A DNA stretch of 64,000 nt from Alphaproteobacteria bacterium GM7ARS4 (GTDB lineage: Bacteria > Pseudomonadota > Alphaproteobacteria > GM7ARS4), in the NCBI GenBank assembly GCA_014332745.1, contig JACONL010000001.1, positions 484,335 to 548,334 on the forward strand, written 5' to 3'. Of the stretch, positions 16,780 through 25,192 are shown piece by piece. The notes below the pieces were generated by a model. It worked only from the letters and a program-made list of their open reading frames with translations. It had not been told where the DNA came from and searched no databases. The stretch's first letter is position 1, and every line of letters begins with the position of its first letter. A program made the translations under genes and the position numbers.

Positions 16780-18096
16780 TTATGCTGTCGGGTCATGGTC
16801 AATCCCATGGTCAATCCCACGGTCAAGCCATGGGAGGATACAATTTTTGTATTGTTGGAGGATATGATGTGTGTCGCGGGTGACGAGGCGTTTTGCGTTG
16901 GTGCGCATGATGTTCATGGTGTCTGTGGCGAGGGTTTTTTGTAGGTAAGGTCCTAATTGGTCGCCATGGGTGATGATATGGGCGGCTTGTTCTTGTGCTA
17001 AGAGGTCATAGATTTTTGTAAAATTATGGTAGTGTTGTCCTGTGATGATGGCACAATCGAGGCGCGCTGCTTCCAGTGGATTTTGTCCGCCATGGGGGAT
17101 GAGAGAGCCTCCCATAAAGGCCACATGGGCGAGGCGATAGAACAATCCGAGCATGCCGACTGTATCGATAATATAGATAAAATCCTGTGCGCATGGGGGG
17201 GGGTCTGTATGTTGGGAGTGGAGGAAGATGCGTGTGTCTGGTTCGAGGCTTTTGGCGATATGGCGTGTTCTATTGGGATGGCGTGGGGCGAGGAATGTGA
17301 CAAGGTTAGGATGGGATGGTGTGAGCATGTGGTGGGCGTGGGCGACCCATTGTTCTTCGCCTTGGTGGGTGCTGGCGGCAATCCATATGGGGCGTTCCTG
17401 TGGTTTGTGCAAGGCATTTTTCCACAGCGTGAGGCGATGCGGGTTATGGGGCAAGGGATGGGCGGCTTCTTTGATATTGCCAACACAATAGACGGGATGA
17501 CATCCTAGGGAGCGAAAAGAGGATGCTTGCTCTTCATTTTGGGCGAGACACAGGTCGACACAGCGCATGAGGTAGCGACTGGTTTTTTTGAACATCATCC
17601 AGCGTTTGTGGCTCTGTTGCGACATACGGGCATTGAGGAGGATGATCGGTATATGGCGTTTGCGAGTCTCTATGAGGAGATTGGGCCAGAGTTCTGATTC
17701 GACCCAGAGGGCAACGGAGGGTCGCCAATAGTCGAGGAAACGCTTCACATGGGAAGGGGCATCGAGGCAGATATAGCGGTGGAGGACATGGCGAGGGTTG
17801 CGCTGTGTGGCGAGTTGGGCTGAGGTGACGGTGTGGGTTGTGAGGAGAATGGGGATGTCGTCGCCTAAGGACTCTATGAGGGGGAGGACAGACAGATACT
17901 CGCCAACACTGGCCGCATGAAACCACAGGAGGGGGGTGTCTTTTGGGCGCTTTGTTCGTCCGTAGCCATAACGTTCCATGAGGCGGGGATAGTCTTCTTT
18001 CCCCTTGAGGAGACGATACAGCAGGAAGAGGGGGGAAAGCCACTGGGCGACAGACCACACGATACGATACAGCAGTAACAAGCGTGTCAAGGGCAT
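16780..18096 (-). CDS. waaA: 3-deoxy-D-manno-octulosonic acid (Kdo) transferase
   Basis: Transfers Kdo from CMP-Kdo to lipid IVA. Family landmarks are an N-terminal membrane anchor (SVAQWLSPLFLLYRLL), the LLWFHAASVGEYLSVLPLI block, WVESELWPNLL, ILLNARMS, and the C-terminal nucleotide-binding segment GGSLIPHGGQNPLEAA. The length of 438 aa is close to typical. The extreme C-terminus reads RGIDHGIDHDPTA and is encoded by 12-bp DNA repeats (16795-16830), outside the conserved fold. Whether it adds one or two Kdo residues is not decidable here. It sits between msbA and lpxK. Confidence 0.95.
   Translation of the reverse strand: MPLTRLLLLYRIVWSVAQWLSPLFLLYRLLKGKEDYPRLMERYGYGRTKRPKDTPLLWFHAASVGEYLSVLPLIESLGDDIPILLTTHTVTSAQLATQRNPRHVLHRYICLDAPSHVKRFLDYWRPSVALWVESELWPNLLIETRKRHIPIILLNARMSQQSHKRWMMFKKTSRYLMRCVDLCLAQNEEQASSFRSLGCHPVYCVGNIKEAAHPLPHNPHRLTLWKNALHKPQERPIWIAASTHQGEEQWVAHAHHMLTPSHPNLVTFLAPRHPNRTRHIAKSLEPDTRIFLHSQHTDPPPCAQDFIYIIDTVGMLGLFYRLAHVAFMGGSLIPHGGQNPLEAARLDCAIITGQHYHNFTKIYDLLAQEQAAHIITHGDQLGPYLQKTLATDTMNIMRTNAKRLVTRDTHHILQQYKNCILPWLDRGIDHGIDHDPTA
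16795..16830 (-). repeat. 12-bp tandem repeat at the waaA 3' end
   Basis: ATGGTCAATCCC occurs twice perfectly (16795-16806, 16807-16818) and once diverged (ACGGTCAAGCCA, 16819-16830). It is in frame with waaA and encodes the GIDH-type repeat of its tail. Just downstream, 16765-16776 and 16777-16785 hold a second short duplication of GGTCTAGGGT. Confidence 0.88.
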
Positions 18097-18149
18097 GGGG
18101 ATTATTTATGTCCTTATGTCGGCACAATTGTCGTATGGCGGGAGGATGT

Positions 18150-20375
18150 TCACCCTCCTGACGACGCTGACGCTTTTTTGGGCGTATCGCCTTCTTTTGC
18201 TGTCTTTTTTCTTTGTGCTTTTATCTTTTGTTTTTTTGCATGGCGGGGGTGCAATGTTGTGATGTCGGCAGATGTCTTTTTTGTTGACGGCGCTGTTTCT
18301 TTATTCTTCTCACTCTTCTTCTTCTTTTTGGTGGGTTTTTTTGTTTCTTCCTGTTGCTGTTTGGTCTTATCCGTATCATCCTCCTGTGTGTCGTTGTCTT
18401 GCATATCGACAAAGATACTTCCCGATTGTTTTTCGAGCATTTGTTTGTAGAGGCTTGATGTTTTTCTACATAATTGGCTATGGGTTCCGTGTTCTGCCAC
18501 TTGTCCGTTGAGGATGACGTAGATTTTGTCGGCGTCGCGTATGGTAGAGAGGCGGTGGGCGATGACGAGGGTTGTCCTATCCTTACGTAGTTCTTTGAGA
18601 CTGCTTTGGATGAGGCTTTCTGATTCGGAGTCGAGGGATGATGTTGCTTCATCGAGAAGGAGGATGGGCGCATTTTTTATGATGGCGCGAGCGATGGAGA
18701 TGCGTTGCCTTTGTCCTCCTGAGAGGCTCACGCCATTTTCGCCGATGGGTGTATCATAGCCCTTGGGGAGTGCCATGATGAAGTCATGGGCGGCGGCGCG
18801 TTTGGCGGCGTCGACGATGGCGGTTTTTGTGGTGCGTCCTGTCGCCCCTAATTTGATATTTTCGGCAATGGTATCATTCATGAGGAAAATATCTTGACTG
18901 ACGAGGGCAATATGGGCGCGTAGCGACCGAATGGTGAGCATGCGTATGTCGCTACCGTTGATTTCTATAGCGCCCTTGTGGACATCATAAAAGCGCGGGA
19001 TAAGATTGAAGATGGTGGATTTGCCGCCTCCTGATGGGCCAACGAGCGCCGTCGTTTTCCCTGCCTCTACAGAGATATTGAGCTCGTCGAGGGCAAAGGT
19101 TTTTTTCTCGTCTTCTTCTTTCTCCTTTGTTTTCTTCTTTTTCGCCTTGCCGCCATAAGAGAAGCCAACATCTTTGAAATCAATATGGTAATGCGGGGCG
19201 GGGACGAGGGCTTTTGCCTTAGGATGATTGACGATATTGGGCGCATTGTCAATGGTGTCAAAGACACCTTCGGCAGAGGTAAGACATGCGCCAATTTTTG
19301 CCTTGACGGTCGTGATATTTTTGAGAGGGCGGTAGATAATGAAGGCAGATGTCACGAAGACAAAGAAAGAGCCGGGGCTCATTTCACCATCGAGCACCCT
19401 TGACCCGCCATAGGCTAAGGCAGAGCCAATGGCGATGCCTGCCAGCATGTCCACCATCGGTCTTCTGAGGGCTTCCACTTGCACTTGCTTGGTTTCGATG
19501 TTGGCATTATCGCTGAAGAACGCCTTCGCCTTATTGCTTTCCACGCGTTCCATTTGGAACGCCTTGATTTGTCGTATGCCCTGAAACGCTTGGCTCAGGA
19601 AGGAATTGATATTGCCCGCCACTTTATGCTTTTCCCGCGTGACATCGCCAGCGAGGTCTTTGCTCTTGTATGTCATGACGATGAGGCCAAGGGAGAAGAC
19701 GACAACGATGACAAGGAACATGCGCCAATCTTGCATGATCATGAGCGCCATCAAGGCCAACAAGAGCATGCAATCTTTGCATAGAATGACAAGAGTCGTA
19801 ATGAAGCCGCCGGCAACACTTTGGGCGACAGATGTGAATTTGGAGACAAGTTTTCCGCTTTCATTCTCGTGGAAGTAGGAGAGGTCGCATCGAAGGAGAT
19901 GTCCGAAGATATCGAGGCGAATTTGCGATGATGCCAGCGCCATGACGCGATTCATGATGATAGAGCCAAGATATTCGGCAATACCACGTATGGCAAAAAT
20001 GACAAAAATCATGATAGGAATGTATGTGAGTGTCTGGCGACTTCTCTCGATGAAGATGCTATCTAGGATAGGTTTCATAAGCCATGCCTTTGATGTCGTG
20101 GCGATGGCGACAATGGCCATGAAAAAAATGGCAACGGTGAGGGAAGGCCAATGTCGAGCAAAATACGTCCCGAAGAGGCGTTTCATGGTCGACTTATCTT
20201 TCTTAATCTTTTCTTTTTTTGTTTTTTCCTTCTGTGTTGATGCGACGCCCACATCGTGTGTGAAGATGCTTTTCAGGAGTCCCCACCAATCGGACAAGGT
20301 TGCCCCTATCCTCGCCATGATGCCTATTTTCTTTTGTGTTGTGGTGCTTCCTGCTGTAACGCTACGCCCCGCCAT
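18150..20375 (-). CDS. msbA: MsbA-type lipid A/phospholipid ABC exporter with charged extensions
   Basis: A half-transporter that flips lipid A-core across the inner membrane. Six membrane segments (about residues 75-370) are followed by one nucleotide-binding domain: Walker A TALVGPSGGGKST, Q-loop VSQDIFLMNDTI, signature SLSGGQRQRISIARAI, Walker B ILLLDEATSSLD, and the H-loop VIAHRLST. At 741 aa it is about 150 longer than usual. The extra length is an N-terminal Lys/Thr leader, a lysine/glutamate insert just inside the ATPase domain (AKKKKTKEKEEDEKK), and a C-terminal tail of roughly 85 residues rich in Lys, Thr and Glu. The start at 20375 is backed by GAGGGG 7 nt upstream and overlaps the CBS gene by 14 nt. 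Confidence 0.93.
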   Translation of the reverse strand: MAGRSVTAGSTTTQKKIGIMARIGATLSDWWGLLKSIFTHDVGVASTQKEKTKKEKIKKDKSTMKRLFGTYFARHWPSLTVAIFFMAIVAIATTSKAWLMKPILDSIFIERSRQTLTYIPIMIFVIFAIRGIAEYLGSIIMNRVMALASSQIRLDIFGHLLRCDLSYFHENESGKLVSKFTSVAQSVAGGFITTLVILCKDCMLLLALMALMIMQDWRMFLVIVVVFSLGLIVMTYKSKDLAGDVTREKHKVAGNINSFLSQAFQGIRQIKAFQMERVESNKAKAFFSDNANIETKQVQVEALRRPMVDMLAGIAIGSALAYGGSRVLDGEMSPGSFFVFVTSAFIIYRPLKNITTVKAKIGACLTSAEGVFDTIDNAPNIVNHPKAKALVPAPHYHIDFKDVGFSYGGKAKKKKTKEKEEDEKKTFALDELNISVEAGKTTALVGPSGGGKSTIFNLIPRFYDVHKGAIEINGSDIRMLTIRSLRAHIALVSQDIFLMNDTIAENIKLGATGRTTKTAIVDAAKRAAAHDFIMALPKGYDTPIGENGVSLSGGQRQRISIARAIIKNAPILLLDEATSSLDSESESLIQSSLKELRKDRTTLVIAHRLSTIRDADKIYVILNGQVAEHGTHSQLCRKTSSLYKQMLEKQSGSIFVDMQDNDTQEDDTDKTKQQQEETKKPTKKKKKSEKNKETAPSTKKTSADITTLHPRHAKKQKIKAQRKKTAKEGDTPKKASASSGG

Positions 20376-20787
20376 AATTTTCCCCTCGAATGAATTGGTC
20401 TCTTTGCTCGAGGTCTTCCTCGAATTGCTCTAGGCACACTTTAAAAATATCCCGTATGGAGACAAGCCCCAGAACGACGCCGTTTTCTGTGACGGGGAGA
20501 TGGCGGTATGATTGTTCAGAGAAAATTTTGAGGGCATGGATGGCGGTATCGTCTTTATTGATGACGTGGGGATTTGGCGTCATGACCTCTCGCACGAGGA
20601 TTTTTTTTGCATCTTTGCCTGCTGCGACAATCTTATGGAGAATATCTCGTTCGCTGATAATGCCTGTGAGGTTCTTTTGCCCATCGAAGACAATGAGTGC
20701 GCCCACATTATGCTCTTCTGAGCTGTCGGACGGGACGGAATGGATGACGGGTTGATTAATGACATCGGGGATGATTTTACGTTGCAT
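20362..20787 (-). CDS. Tandem CBS-domain protein
   Basis: A 141-residue stand-alone CBS pair, a module that usually senses adenine nucleotides or SAM. Both repeats are visible: VGALIVFDGQKNLTGIISERDILHKI and YRHLPVTENGVVLGLVSIRDIF. The VREVMTPNPHVI segment between them is typical of the family. No catalytic domain is attached. It is the first gene of the minus-strand lipid A block and its end overlaps the msbA start by 14 nt, so it is probably co-translated with msbA; a role in regulating that exporter is only inference. Confidence 0.85.
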   Translation of the reverse strand: MQRKIIPDVINQPVIHSVPSDSSEEHNVGALIVFDGQKNLTGIISERDILHKIVAAGKDAKKILVREVMTPNPHVINKDDTAIHALKIFSEQSYRHLPVTENGVVLGLVSIRDIFKVCLEQFEEDLEQRDQFIRGENYGGA

Positions 20788-20805
20788 GGCGGTTTTGTGC
20801 TGTCT

Positions 20806-20888
20806 TAATCTCTCTTCCCCCGTCTCCTCTTTTTTCTTCCCTCCGTTTCCCTTCCCCTCTTTTTCCTGTCCTTCCTCCCCCGTCCCCT
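20806..20888 (+). other. Polypyrimidine tract between divergent CBS and pyrB genes
   Basis: About 80 nt consisting almost entirely of C and T on the plus strand, with only a handful of interruptions, mostly G. It lies in the 242-nt gap between the CBS/msbA operon and pyrB. Both promoters must lie here. No hairpin or open frame of note is present. Such asymmetric tracts can form triplex DNA or melt easily, but no function is shown. Confidence 0.7.
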
Positions 20889-20958
20889 TGAGCGCCCTTG
20901 CCTATGGCATGAGTGTCAGGATGCTCTTTGCCTCTGGTCATGTTTCTTTGGCACAGGG

Positions 20959-20987
20959 TTACACCGAGACGAGGATTCTTGTATTAT
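20959..20987 (+). promoter_or_regulatory. Possible sigma-70-type promoter of pyrB
   Basis: TTACAC (20959-20964), a 17-bp spacer, then TATTAT (20982-20987), 42 nt before the pyrB ATG. It is the best match in the gap, read by eye. The short leader leaves no room for a long attenuator. Confidence 0.4.
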
Positions 20988-21029
20988 AGTCTATTGTGGG
21001 GAAAAGGCAACAGATTATTTGGTGGAGAG

Positions 21030-21944
21030 ATGAACGCCAAGCGCCATATTCTCAGCATGGAGGGCATGCCTCGTGACGATATAGATGTGCTTTTAAATAA
21101 GGCGGAGCGTTTTTTAGAAGATTGGAAGGGAGGGGCGATGCCATCGAAGCCTCTTGCTGGGCGAAGGGTGACGAATTTATTTTTTGAGAATTCGACACGC
21201 ACCCGCACCTCTTTTGAGTTAGCGGGGAAGCATTTAGGGGCGACAGTCATCAACATGTCGGTGTCAGCCAGTTCCATTAAGAAGGGCGAGACATTATTGG
21301 ATACGGCGGCGACTCTCAATGCGATGGGCACTGATATTTTGGTGGTGCGTCATCCATGTTCTGGCGCCGTAGAATTATTGTCTCGTCAGATGTGTTGTTG
21401 CGTCATCAATGCTGGTGATGGGATGCATGAGCATCCCACGCAAGGGTTGGTTGATGCGTTGGCGATTCGTCGGCGCAAGGGCAAGATAGAGGGTTTAAAG
21501 ATTGTTATCTGTGGCGATGTGAAGCATTCTCGTGTTGCGCGTTCGAACATTCATGTCTTGTCGGCATTGCATGGGTCGGTGCATATTATGGCGCCTCCGA
21601 CTCTTGTGCCGTTTGGCATAGAGGATTTAGGTGTGTGTGTGCATGGGCAGATAGGGGATGCGTTGCGGGATGCCGATGTTATTATGATGTTGCGTGTGCA
21701 GAGGGAGCGTGTGCAGGGTTCTTTTGTTCCTAGTGTTCGAGAGTATTATCATTTTTTTGGGATTGATAAGGAGAAGATGAAGGGCGCGTCTCCTGATGCG
21801 GTGCTCATGCATCCTGGTCCTGTGAATCGCGGGGTTGAGATCGATAGCGCGTTAGCCGATGATATTGACAGGAGTCTCATAGCGCAACAAGTGGAGGTTG
21901 GTGTGGCGGTGCGTATGGCGTGTTTGCAATGGGTGCTTGAGTGA
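21030..21944 (+). CDS. pyrB: Aspartate carbamoyltransferase catalytic chain
   Basis: Forms N-carbamoyl-aspartate from carbamoyl phosphate and aspartate in pyrimidine synthesis. The carbamoyl-phosphate motif is [17 protein letters not shown]; later blocks are [37 protein letters not shown] and [14 protein letters not shown], all diagnostic. ATG 21030 (304 aa) is chosen because GGTGGAGAG precedes it; the longer frame from 20913 runs through leader sequence. Its TGA overlaps the ATG of the dihydroorotase-like gene (TGATG), implying coupling, and in this subgroup the two proteins usually form a complex. No regulatory chain gene (pyrI) is seen. Confidence 0.97.
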   Translation: MNAKRHILSMEGMPRDDIDVLLNKAERFLEDWKGGAMPSKPLAGRRVTNLFFENSTRTRTSFELAGKHLGATVINMSVSASSIKKGETLLDTAATLNAMGTDILVVRHPCSGAVELLSRQMCCCVINAGDGMHEHPTQGLVDALAIRRRKGKIEGLKIVICGDVKHSRVARSNIHVLSALHGSVHIMAPPTLVPFGIEDLGVCVHGQIGDALRDADVIMMLRVQRERVQGSFVPSVREYYHFFGIDKEKMKGASPDAVLMHPGPVNRGVEIDSALADDIDRSLIAQQVEVGVAVRMACLQWVLE

Positions 21945-23311
21945 TGATGGCGACGATGCGCAAGATAGAGCAGTTGGGTGTCCAATCGATGCAACGGAAT
22001 TTTCCGTTGTTGGCGCTCGTTGGCGGTCGCCTGTTGGACCCAGCGACGGGCTATGACGAAGAGGGTATCCTTCTTATCAAGGAGGGGAGAATAGAGGCGT
22101 GGGGCGATGGTGTTTCTCTTCCCGAGTCATCTGATATATTGTCCATTGATTGTCGGGGTTTGTGTCTTTCGCCGGGTTTAGTGGATATGCGCGCCTGTAT
22201 TTGTGAGCCTTTTGACGAGCATAGAGAGACGATAGCGTCCTGTGCCCATGCGGCTGTTGCTGGCGGGATTACGACGGTTCTGTGTATGGGGAGCGGTTCT
22301 TTTGGCATAGAGAGTGTCGAATTGGTGGGTTTTGTGCAAAGGCGTGTGCGCGCGGCGAAGGCGGCAAAGATGTATCCTTGTGCCACGTTGACGCGCCATG
22401 CGCATGGCGAGGACATTAACAATATCGGTCTTCTTATGGAGGAGGGCGCTTTAGCCTTTTGCGATGGTTGGCGCTATGTGCGCGACAGCCATATCATGCG
22501 TCAAGCCTTATGCTATGGGCGTTATTTTGATGCGCTCATTATGCATCACACGCAAGATGTGTCTTTGAGCAGGGGGGGCGTGATGAACGAAGGGGCTCTT
22601 GCCACCCGTCTCGGTTTAGAGGGCATCACGCCTCTTGCCGAGACGATAGGACTAGTGCGTGATATTGTGTTGTTGCATGGGGAGGCGGCGCGCTACCATG
22701 CGAATCACATCACGACGGCGCGTTCGGTTGATATTGTCAGTGAGGCGAAAGCTCAGGGGCTTGACATCACATGCGACACGTCGCCTCCGTATTTTATGCT
22801 GAATGAGCAGGCGGTTGCTGATTATCGCACGTATGCGCGTTTAGACCCGCCTTTACGGGCGGAGACGGACCGCATGGCGATGATTGAGGGGCTTAAGCGT
22901 GGCGTCATTGACATTATTGTGTCTGACCATATTCCCCATGACCGAGAGAGCAAGCGTGTGCCGTTTGAGCAAGCTGAGGCGGGGGCTGTGGGCTTGGAGA
23001 CGATGTTATCCCTTGTGTTGCATTTGGTGCATCATGGGGCTATGCCGTTATTGGATGCCTTGAAAAAGGTGACGTGGGCGCCAGCTCAGCGTTTAGGCCT
23101 TGAGGCGGGCGCGTTCAAAGAGGGTGGTGCTGCCGACATCACCATTTTTGACATGAATCGGTCGTGGCGTGTGCATGCGGATGCCTTTGTCAGCAAGTCC
23201 CATAACACGCCTTTTGACGGCATGGTCTTGCAAGGGCGCGCCGTTATGACCATTGTGGATGGGCGTATTGTTTATACGTTGCATGGGGATGGCTGTCGCC
23301 ATTCCCATTGA
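21944..23311 (+). CDS. pyrC: Dihydroorotase-like protein lacking the HxH metal site
   Basis: An amidohydrolase-fold protein (about 455 aa) directly coupled to pyrB. The fold is clear: LSPGLVDM near residue 80, AAVAGGITTVLCMGS, GVMNEGALATRLGL, YHANHITTARSVDIV, LDPPLRAETDRMAMIEGL, IIVSDHIPHD, GAVGLETMLSLVLHL, GGAADITIFD and a closing NTPFDGM. However the metal ligands of active dihydroorotases are missing: 'DxHxHLRxPG' reads DMRACICEPF and the later 'TPHH' reads SPPYF. This resembles the catalytically deficient PyrC partner found with ATCase in many alphaproteobacteria and Pseudomonas. A separate active dihydroorotase would then be encoded elsewhere. Start by the TGATG junction; GTG 21941 is also open. 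Confidence 0.88.
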   Translation: MMATMRKIEQLGVQSMQRNFPLLALVGGRLLDPATGYDEEGILLIKEGRIEAWGDGVSLPESSDILSIDCRGLCLSPGLVDMRACICEPFDEHRETIASCAHAAVAGGITTVLCMGSGSFGIESVELVGFVQRRVRAAKAAKMYPCATLTRHAHGEDINNIGLLMEEGALAFCDGWRYVRDSHIMRQALCYGRYFDALIMHHTQDVSLSRGGVMNEGALATRLGLEGITPLAETIGLVRDIVLLHGEAARYHANHITTARSVDIVSEAKAQGLDITCDTSPPYFMLNEQAVADYRTYARLDPPLRAETDRMAMIEGLKRGVIDIIVSDHIPHDRESKRVPFEQAEAGAVGLETMLSLVLHLVHHGAMPLLDALKKVTWAPAQRLGLEAGAFKEGGAADITIFDMNRSWRVHADAFVSKSHNTPFDGMVLQGRAVMTIVDGRIVYTLHGDGCRHSH

Positions 23312-23326
23312 GGAACGAGGTGTGTG

Positions 23327-23974
23327 ATGGGCGATGACATATGGATGGTGATACGTGGGGGCTTGGTTGTTTTCACGGCCTATTGTATTGGGAGTATCAC
23401 GTTTGGTTTGGTGATCAGCAAACTATGGAAGAGTCGCGACCCACGCCTTGAAGGCTCTGGTAACGTTGGTGCGACCAATGTGTATCGTGTGCTTGGCAAG
23501 GCTGGTGGGATGTTGACGCTTTTGAGTGATGGCGGCAAAGGTTTTCTTGTCGTTTATGGCGGGGGGTGGTATGGCATGTCCAGTGGTTTATTTCCCTCGT
23601 CCCATGGGCATGTGTTAGAGGCGCTTGTGCTCATAGCGGTGATTTTGGGTCATATTTTTCCCATATGGTTTCGCTGGAAGGGCGGTAAAGGCGTCGCGAC
23701 GAGCGCGGGCGCGTGCCTTGCCTTGTCTGTCCCTCTGGCGTTGTTATGTGCTGGCATATGGCTTTTTGTGTTTCTTGCGTTTCGTTATGTCTCTTTGGCG
23801 TCTCTTGTGGCGGGTTTATGTGCGCCTGTGAGCGCGTTATTTTTTCTCGAGGAGCGTCTCTATGCCTATGCCCTTTTCTTTTTATTGTTGTTGGTCATTT
23901 TTACCCATCGCCAGAATATCAGGCGTTTATGGCGGGGAGAGGAGGCATCTTTTCGCGGTGGTGGCGTGTTGTGA
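23327..23974 (+). CDS. plsY: Acyl-phosphate:glycerol-3-phosphate acyltransferase
   Basis: A membrane acyltransferase making lysophosphatidic acid from acyl phosphate, the first step of phospholipid synthesis. It has the three PlsY motifs: GSITFGLVISKL with the following glycine-rich GSGNVGATNVYRVLGK, then HIFPIWFRWKGGKGVAT, and the late VIFTHRQNIRRLWRGEE. About five membrane segments are visible. Length 215 aa is normal. ATG 23327 follows GAGGAACGAGG. It sits between pyrC and dprA in a block conserved in related alphaproteobacteria. Confidence 0.95.
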   Translation: MGDDIWMVIRGGLVVFTAYCIGSITFGLVISKLWKSRDPRLEGSGNVGATNVYRVLGKAGGMLTLLSDGGKGFLVVYGGGWYGMSSGLFPSSHGHVLEALVLIAVILGHIFPIWFRWKGGKGVATSAGACLALSVPLALLCAGIWLFVFLAFRYVSLASLVAGLCAPVSALFFLEERLYAYALFFLLLLVIFTHRQNIRRLWRGEEASFRGGGVL

Positions 23975-23987
23975 TGGGGCGGTATAG

Positions 23988-25130
23988 ATGATGGGGCGTT
24001 CTTCTGACATGCAAGAAGAGCGTTTGGCGTGGCTTCATCTTGCGCGTGCGGTAGGGGTTGGTCCTGTGCGTCATCGCCGTTTGGTTGAGCAATTTGGGAG
24101 TGCTCGACAGGCTCTTGTGGCGTTGCGGGAGGCGACAAAGCGTCGTGAGACGCTGATTCATGGGAAGATTGTCATTCCAGCGCGGCGTGAGATAGAGGAA
24201 GAATGGTTTCGTGTCCATGATATGGGCGGGTCGATTCTTACCCTCCTTGATGATGCCTATCCTCCCCAATTGGCGCTCATCAATCAAGCGCCTCTTGTTC
24301 TGACGGTTCTTGGGCGTAAGGAATTGTTGCAAAGACAGATGGTGGGGGTTGTTGGGTCTCGCCATCCTTCCCTCAATTCGTCTATGTTTATCGAGAAATT
24401 GGCAAGGGCGTTAGCAGAGCATGGCTTTGTCGTTGTGTCGGGGATGGCGCATGGGATTGACTCGGCTGCCCATAAGGGGGCGTTATCGGGAGGCACGGTG
24501 GCTGTGTTGGCGTGTGGTGTTGATGTCGTCTATCCTCCAGAGAATGAACGTCTCTATCGGCAGCTGAGCGATGTGGGGGCGTTGCTCAGCGAAGAGGCGT
24601 TGGGAGCGCCTCCTCATGCGAAGCTCTTTCCTAAGCGCAATCGTATCATCGCCGGCTTATCTTTGGGTCTTGTCGTGATGGATGCGAAGGCGCGGTCTGG
24701 CTCTTTGATTACGGCAGATTATGCCTTATCGTATCATCGTGAGATTTTTGCTGTGCCTGGCTCTCCTCAGGACCCTCGTAGTTATGGCGCGAATTTTCTT
24801 ATTCAGCAAGGCGCTGTCCTCGTCTCGACAGTGGACGACATTTTACGTCATATCACGGCGCGCCAAGAGCGCATGGAGCAGTCGAAAGATGTGCGTTTTC
24901 TTCACCAAGAGTGTGACCATCCTGTTGCGACTCCCCTTCCTAGCGGTAAGGCGCTTGTGGATATGCGGCGTTCCATCTTATCTTTGCTGGATGCTGTGCC
25001 TTTGGCTATGGATATTGTCATAGAAAAAAGCGCTTGTCCTCCTTCCCATGTTGCCTATATTTTGCTCGAATTGGATTTAGAGGGTCGTTTAGAGTATCAT
25101 CAGGGGAACAAGGTGAGTCTTGTGATGTGA
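23988..25130 (+). CDS. dprA: DNA processing protein DprA
   Basis: A single-stranded DNA-binding protein that loads RecA on incoming DNA during transformation. The Rossmann-like core carries VGVVGSRHPS, VVSGMAHGIDSAAHKGAL, TVAVLACGVDVVYPPEN, LFPKRNRIIAGLS and ARSGSLITADYAL, all characteristic. An N-terminal helix-hairpin region (VGVGPVRHRRLVEQFGS) and a C-terminal winged-helix domain (about residues 320-380) complete the 380-aa form. It is encoded 13 nt after plsY and 62 nt before topA. The rest of a competence system is not in this window. Confidence 0.95.
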   Translation: MMGRSSDMQEERLAWLHLARAVGVGPVRHRRLVEQFGSARQALVALREATKRRETLIHGKIVIPARREIEEEWFRVHDMGGSILTLLDDAYPPQLALINQAPLVLTVLGRKELLQRQMVGVVGSRHPSLNSSMFIEKLARALAEHGFVVVSGMAHGIDSAAHKGALSGGTVAVLACGVDVVYPPENERLYRQLSDVGALLSEEALGAPPHAKLFPKRNRIIAGLSLGLVVMDAKARSGSLITADYALSYHREIFAVPGSPQDPRSYGANFLIQQGAVLVSTVDDILRHITARQERMEQSKDVRFLHQECDHPVATPLPSGKALVDMRRSILSLLDAVPLAMDIVIEKSACPPSHVAYILLELDLEGRLEYHQGNKVSLVM

Positions 25131-25192
25131 CGTGATGTGACGGGGGATGGGCGGTGTGAGGAGTCGTTGGATGATTCGTGATAGGCGGGAAG

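Noticed and set aside
17026-17508. 160-codon plus-strand frame inside waaA
   Set aside because: Shadow frame; waaA motifs on the minus strand are uninterrupted here.
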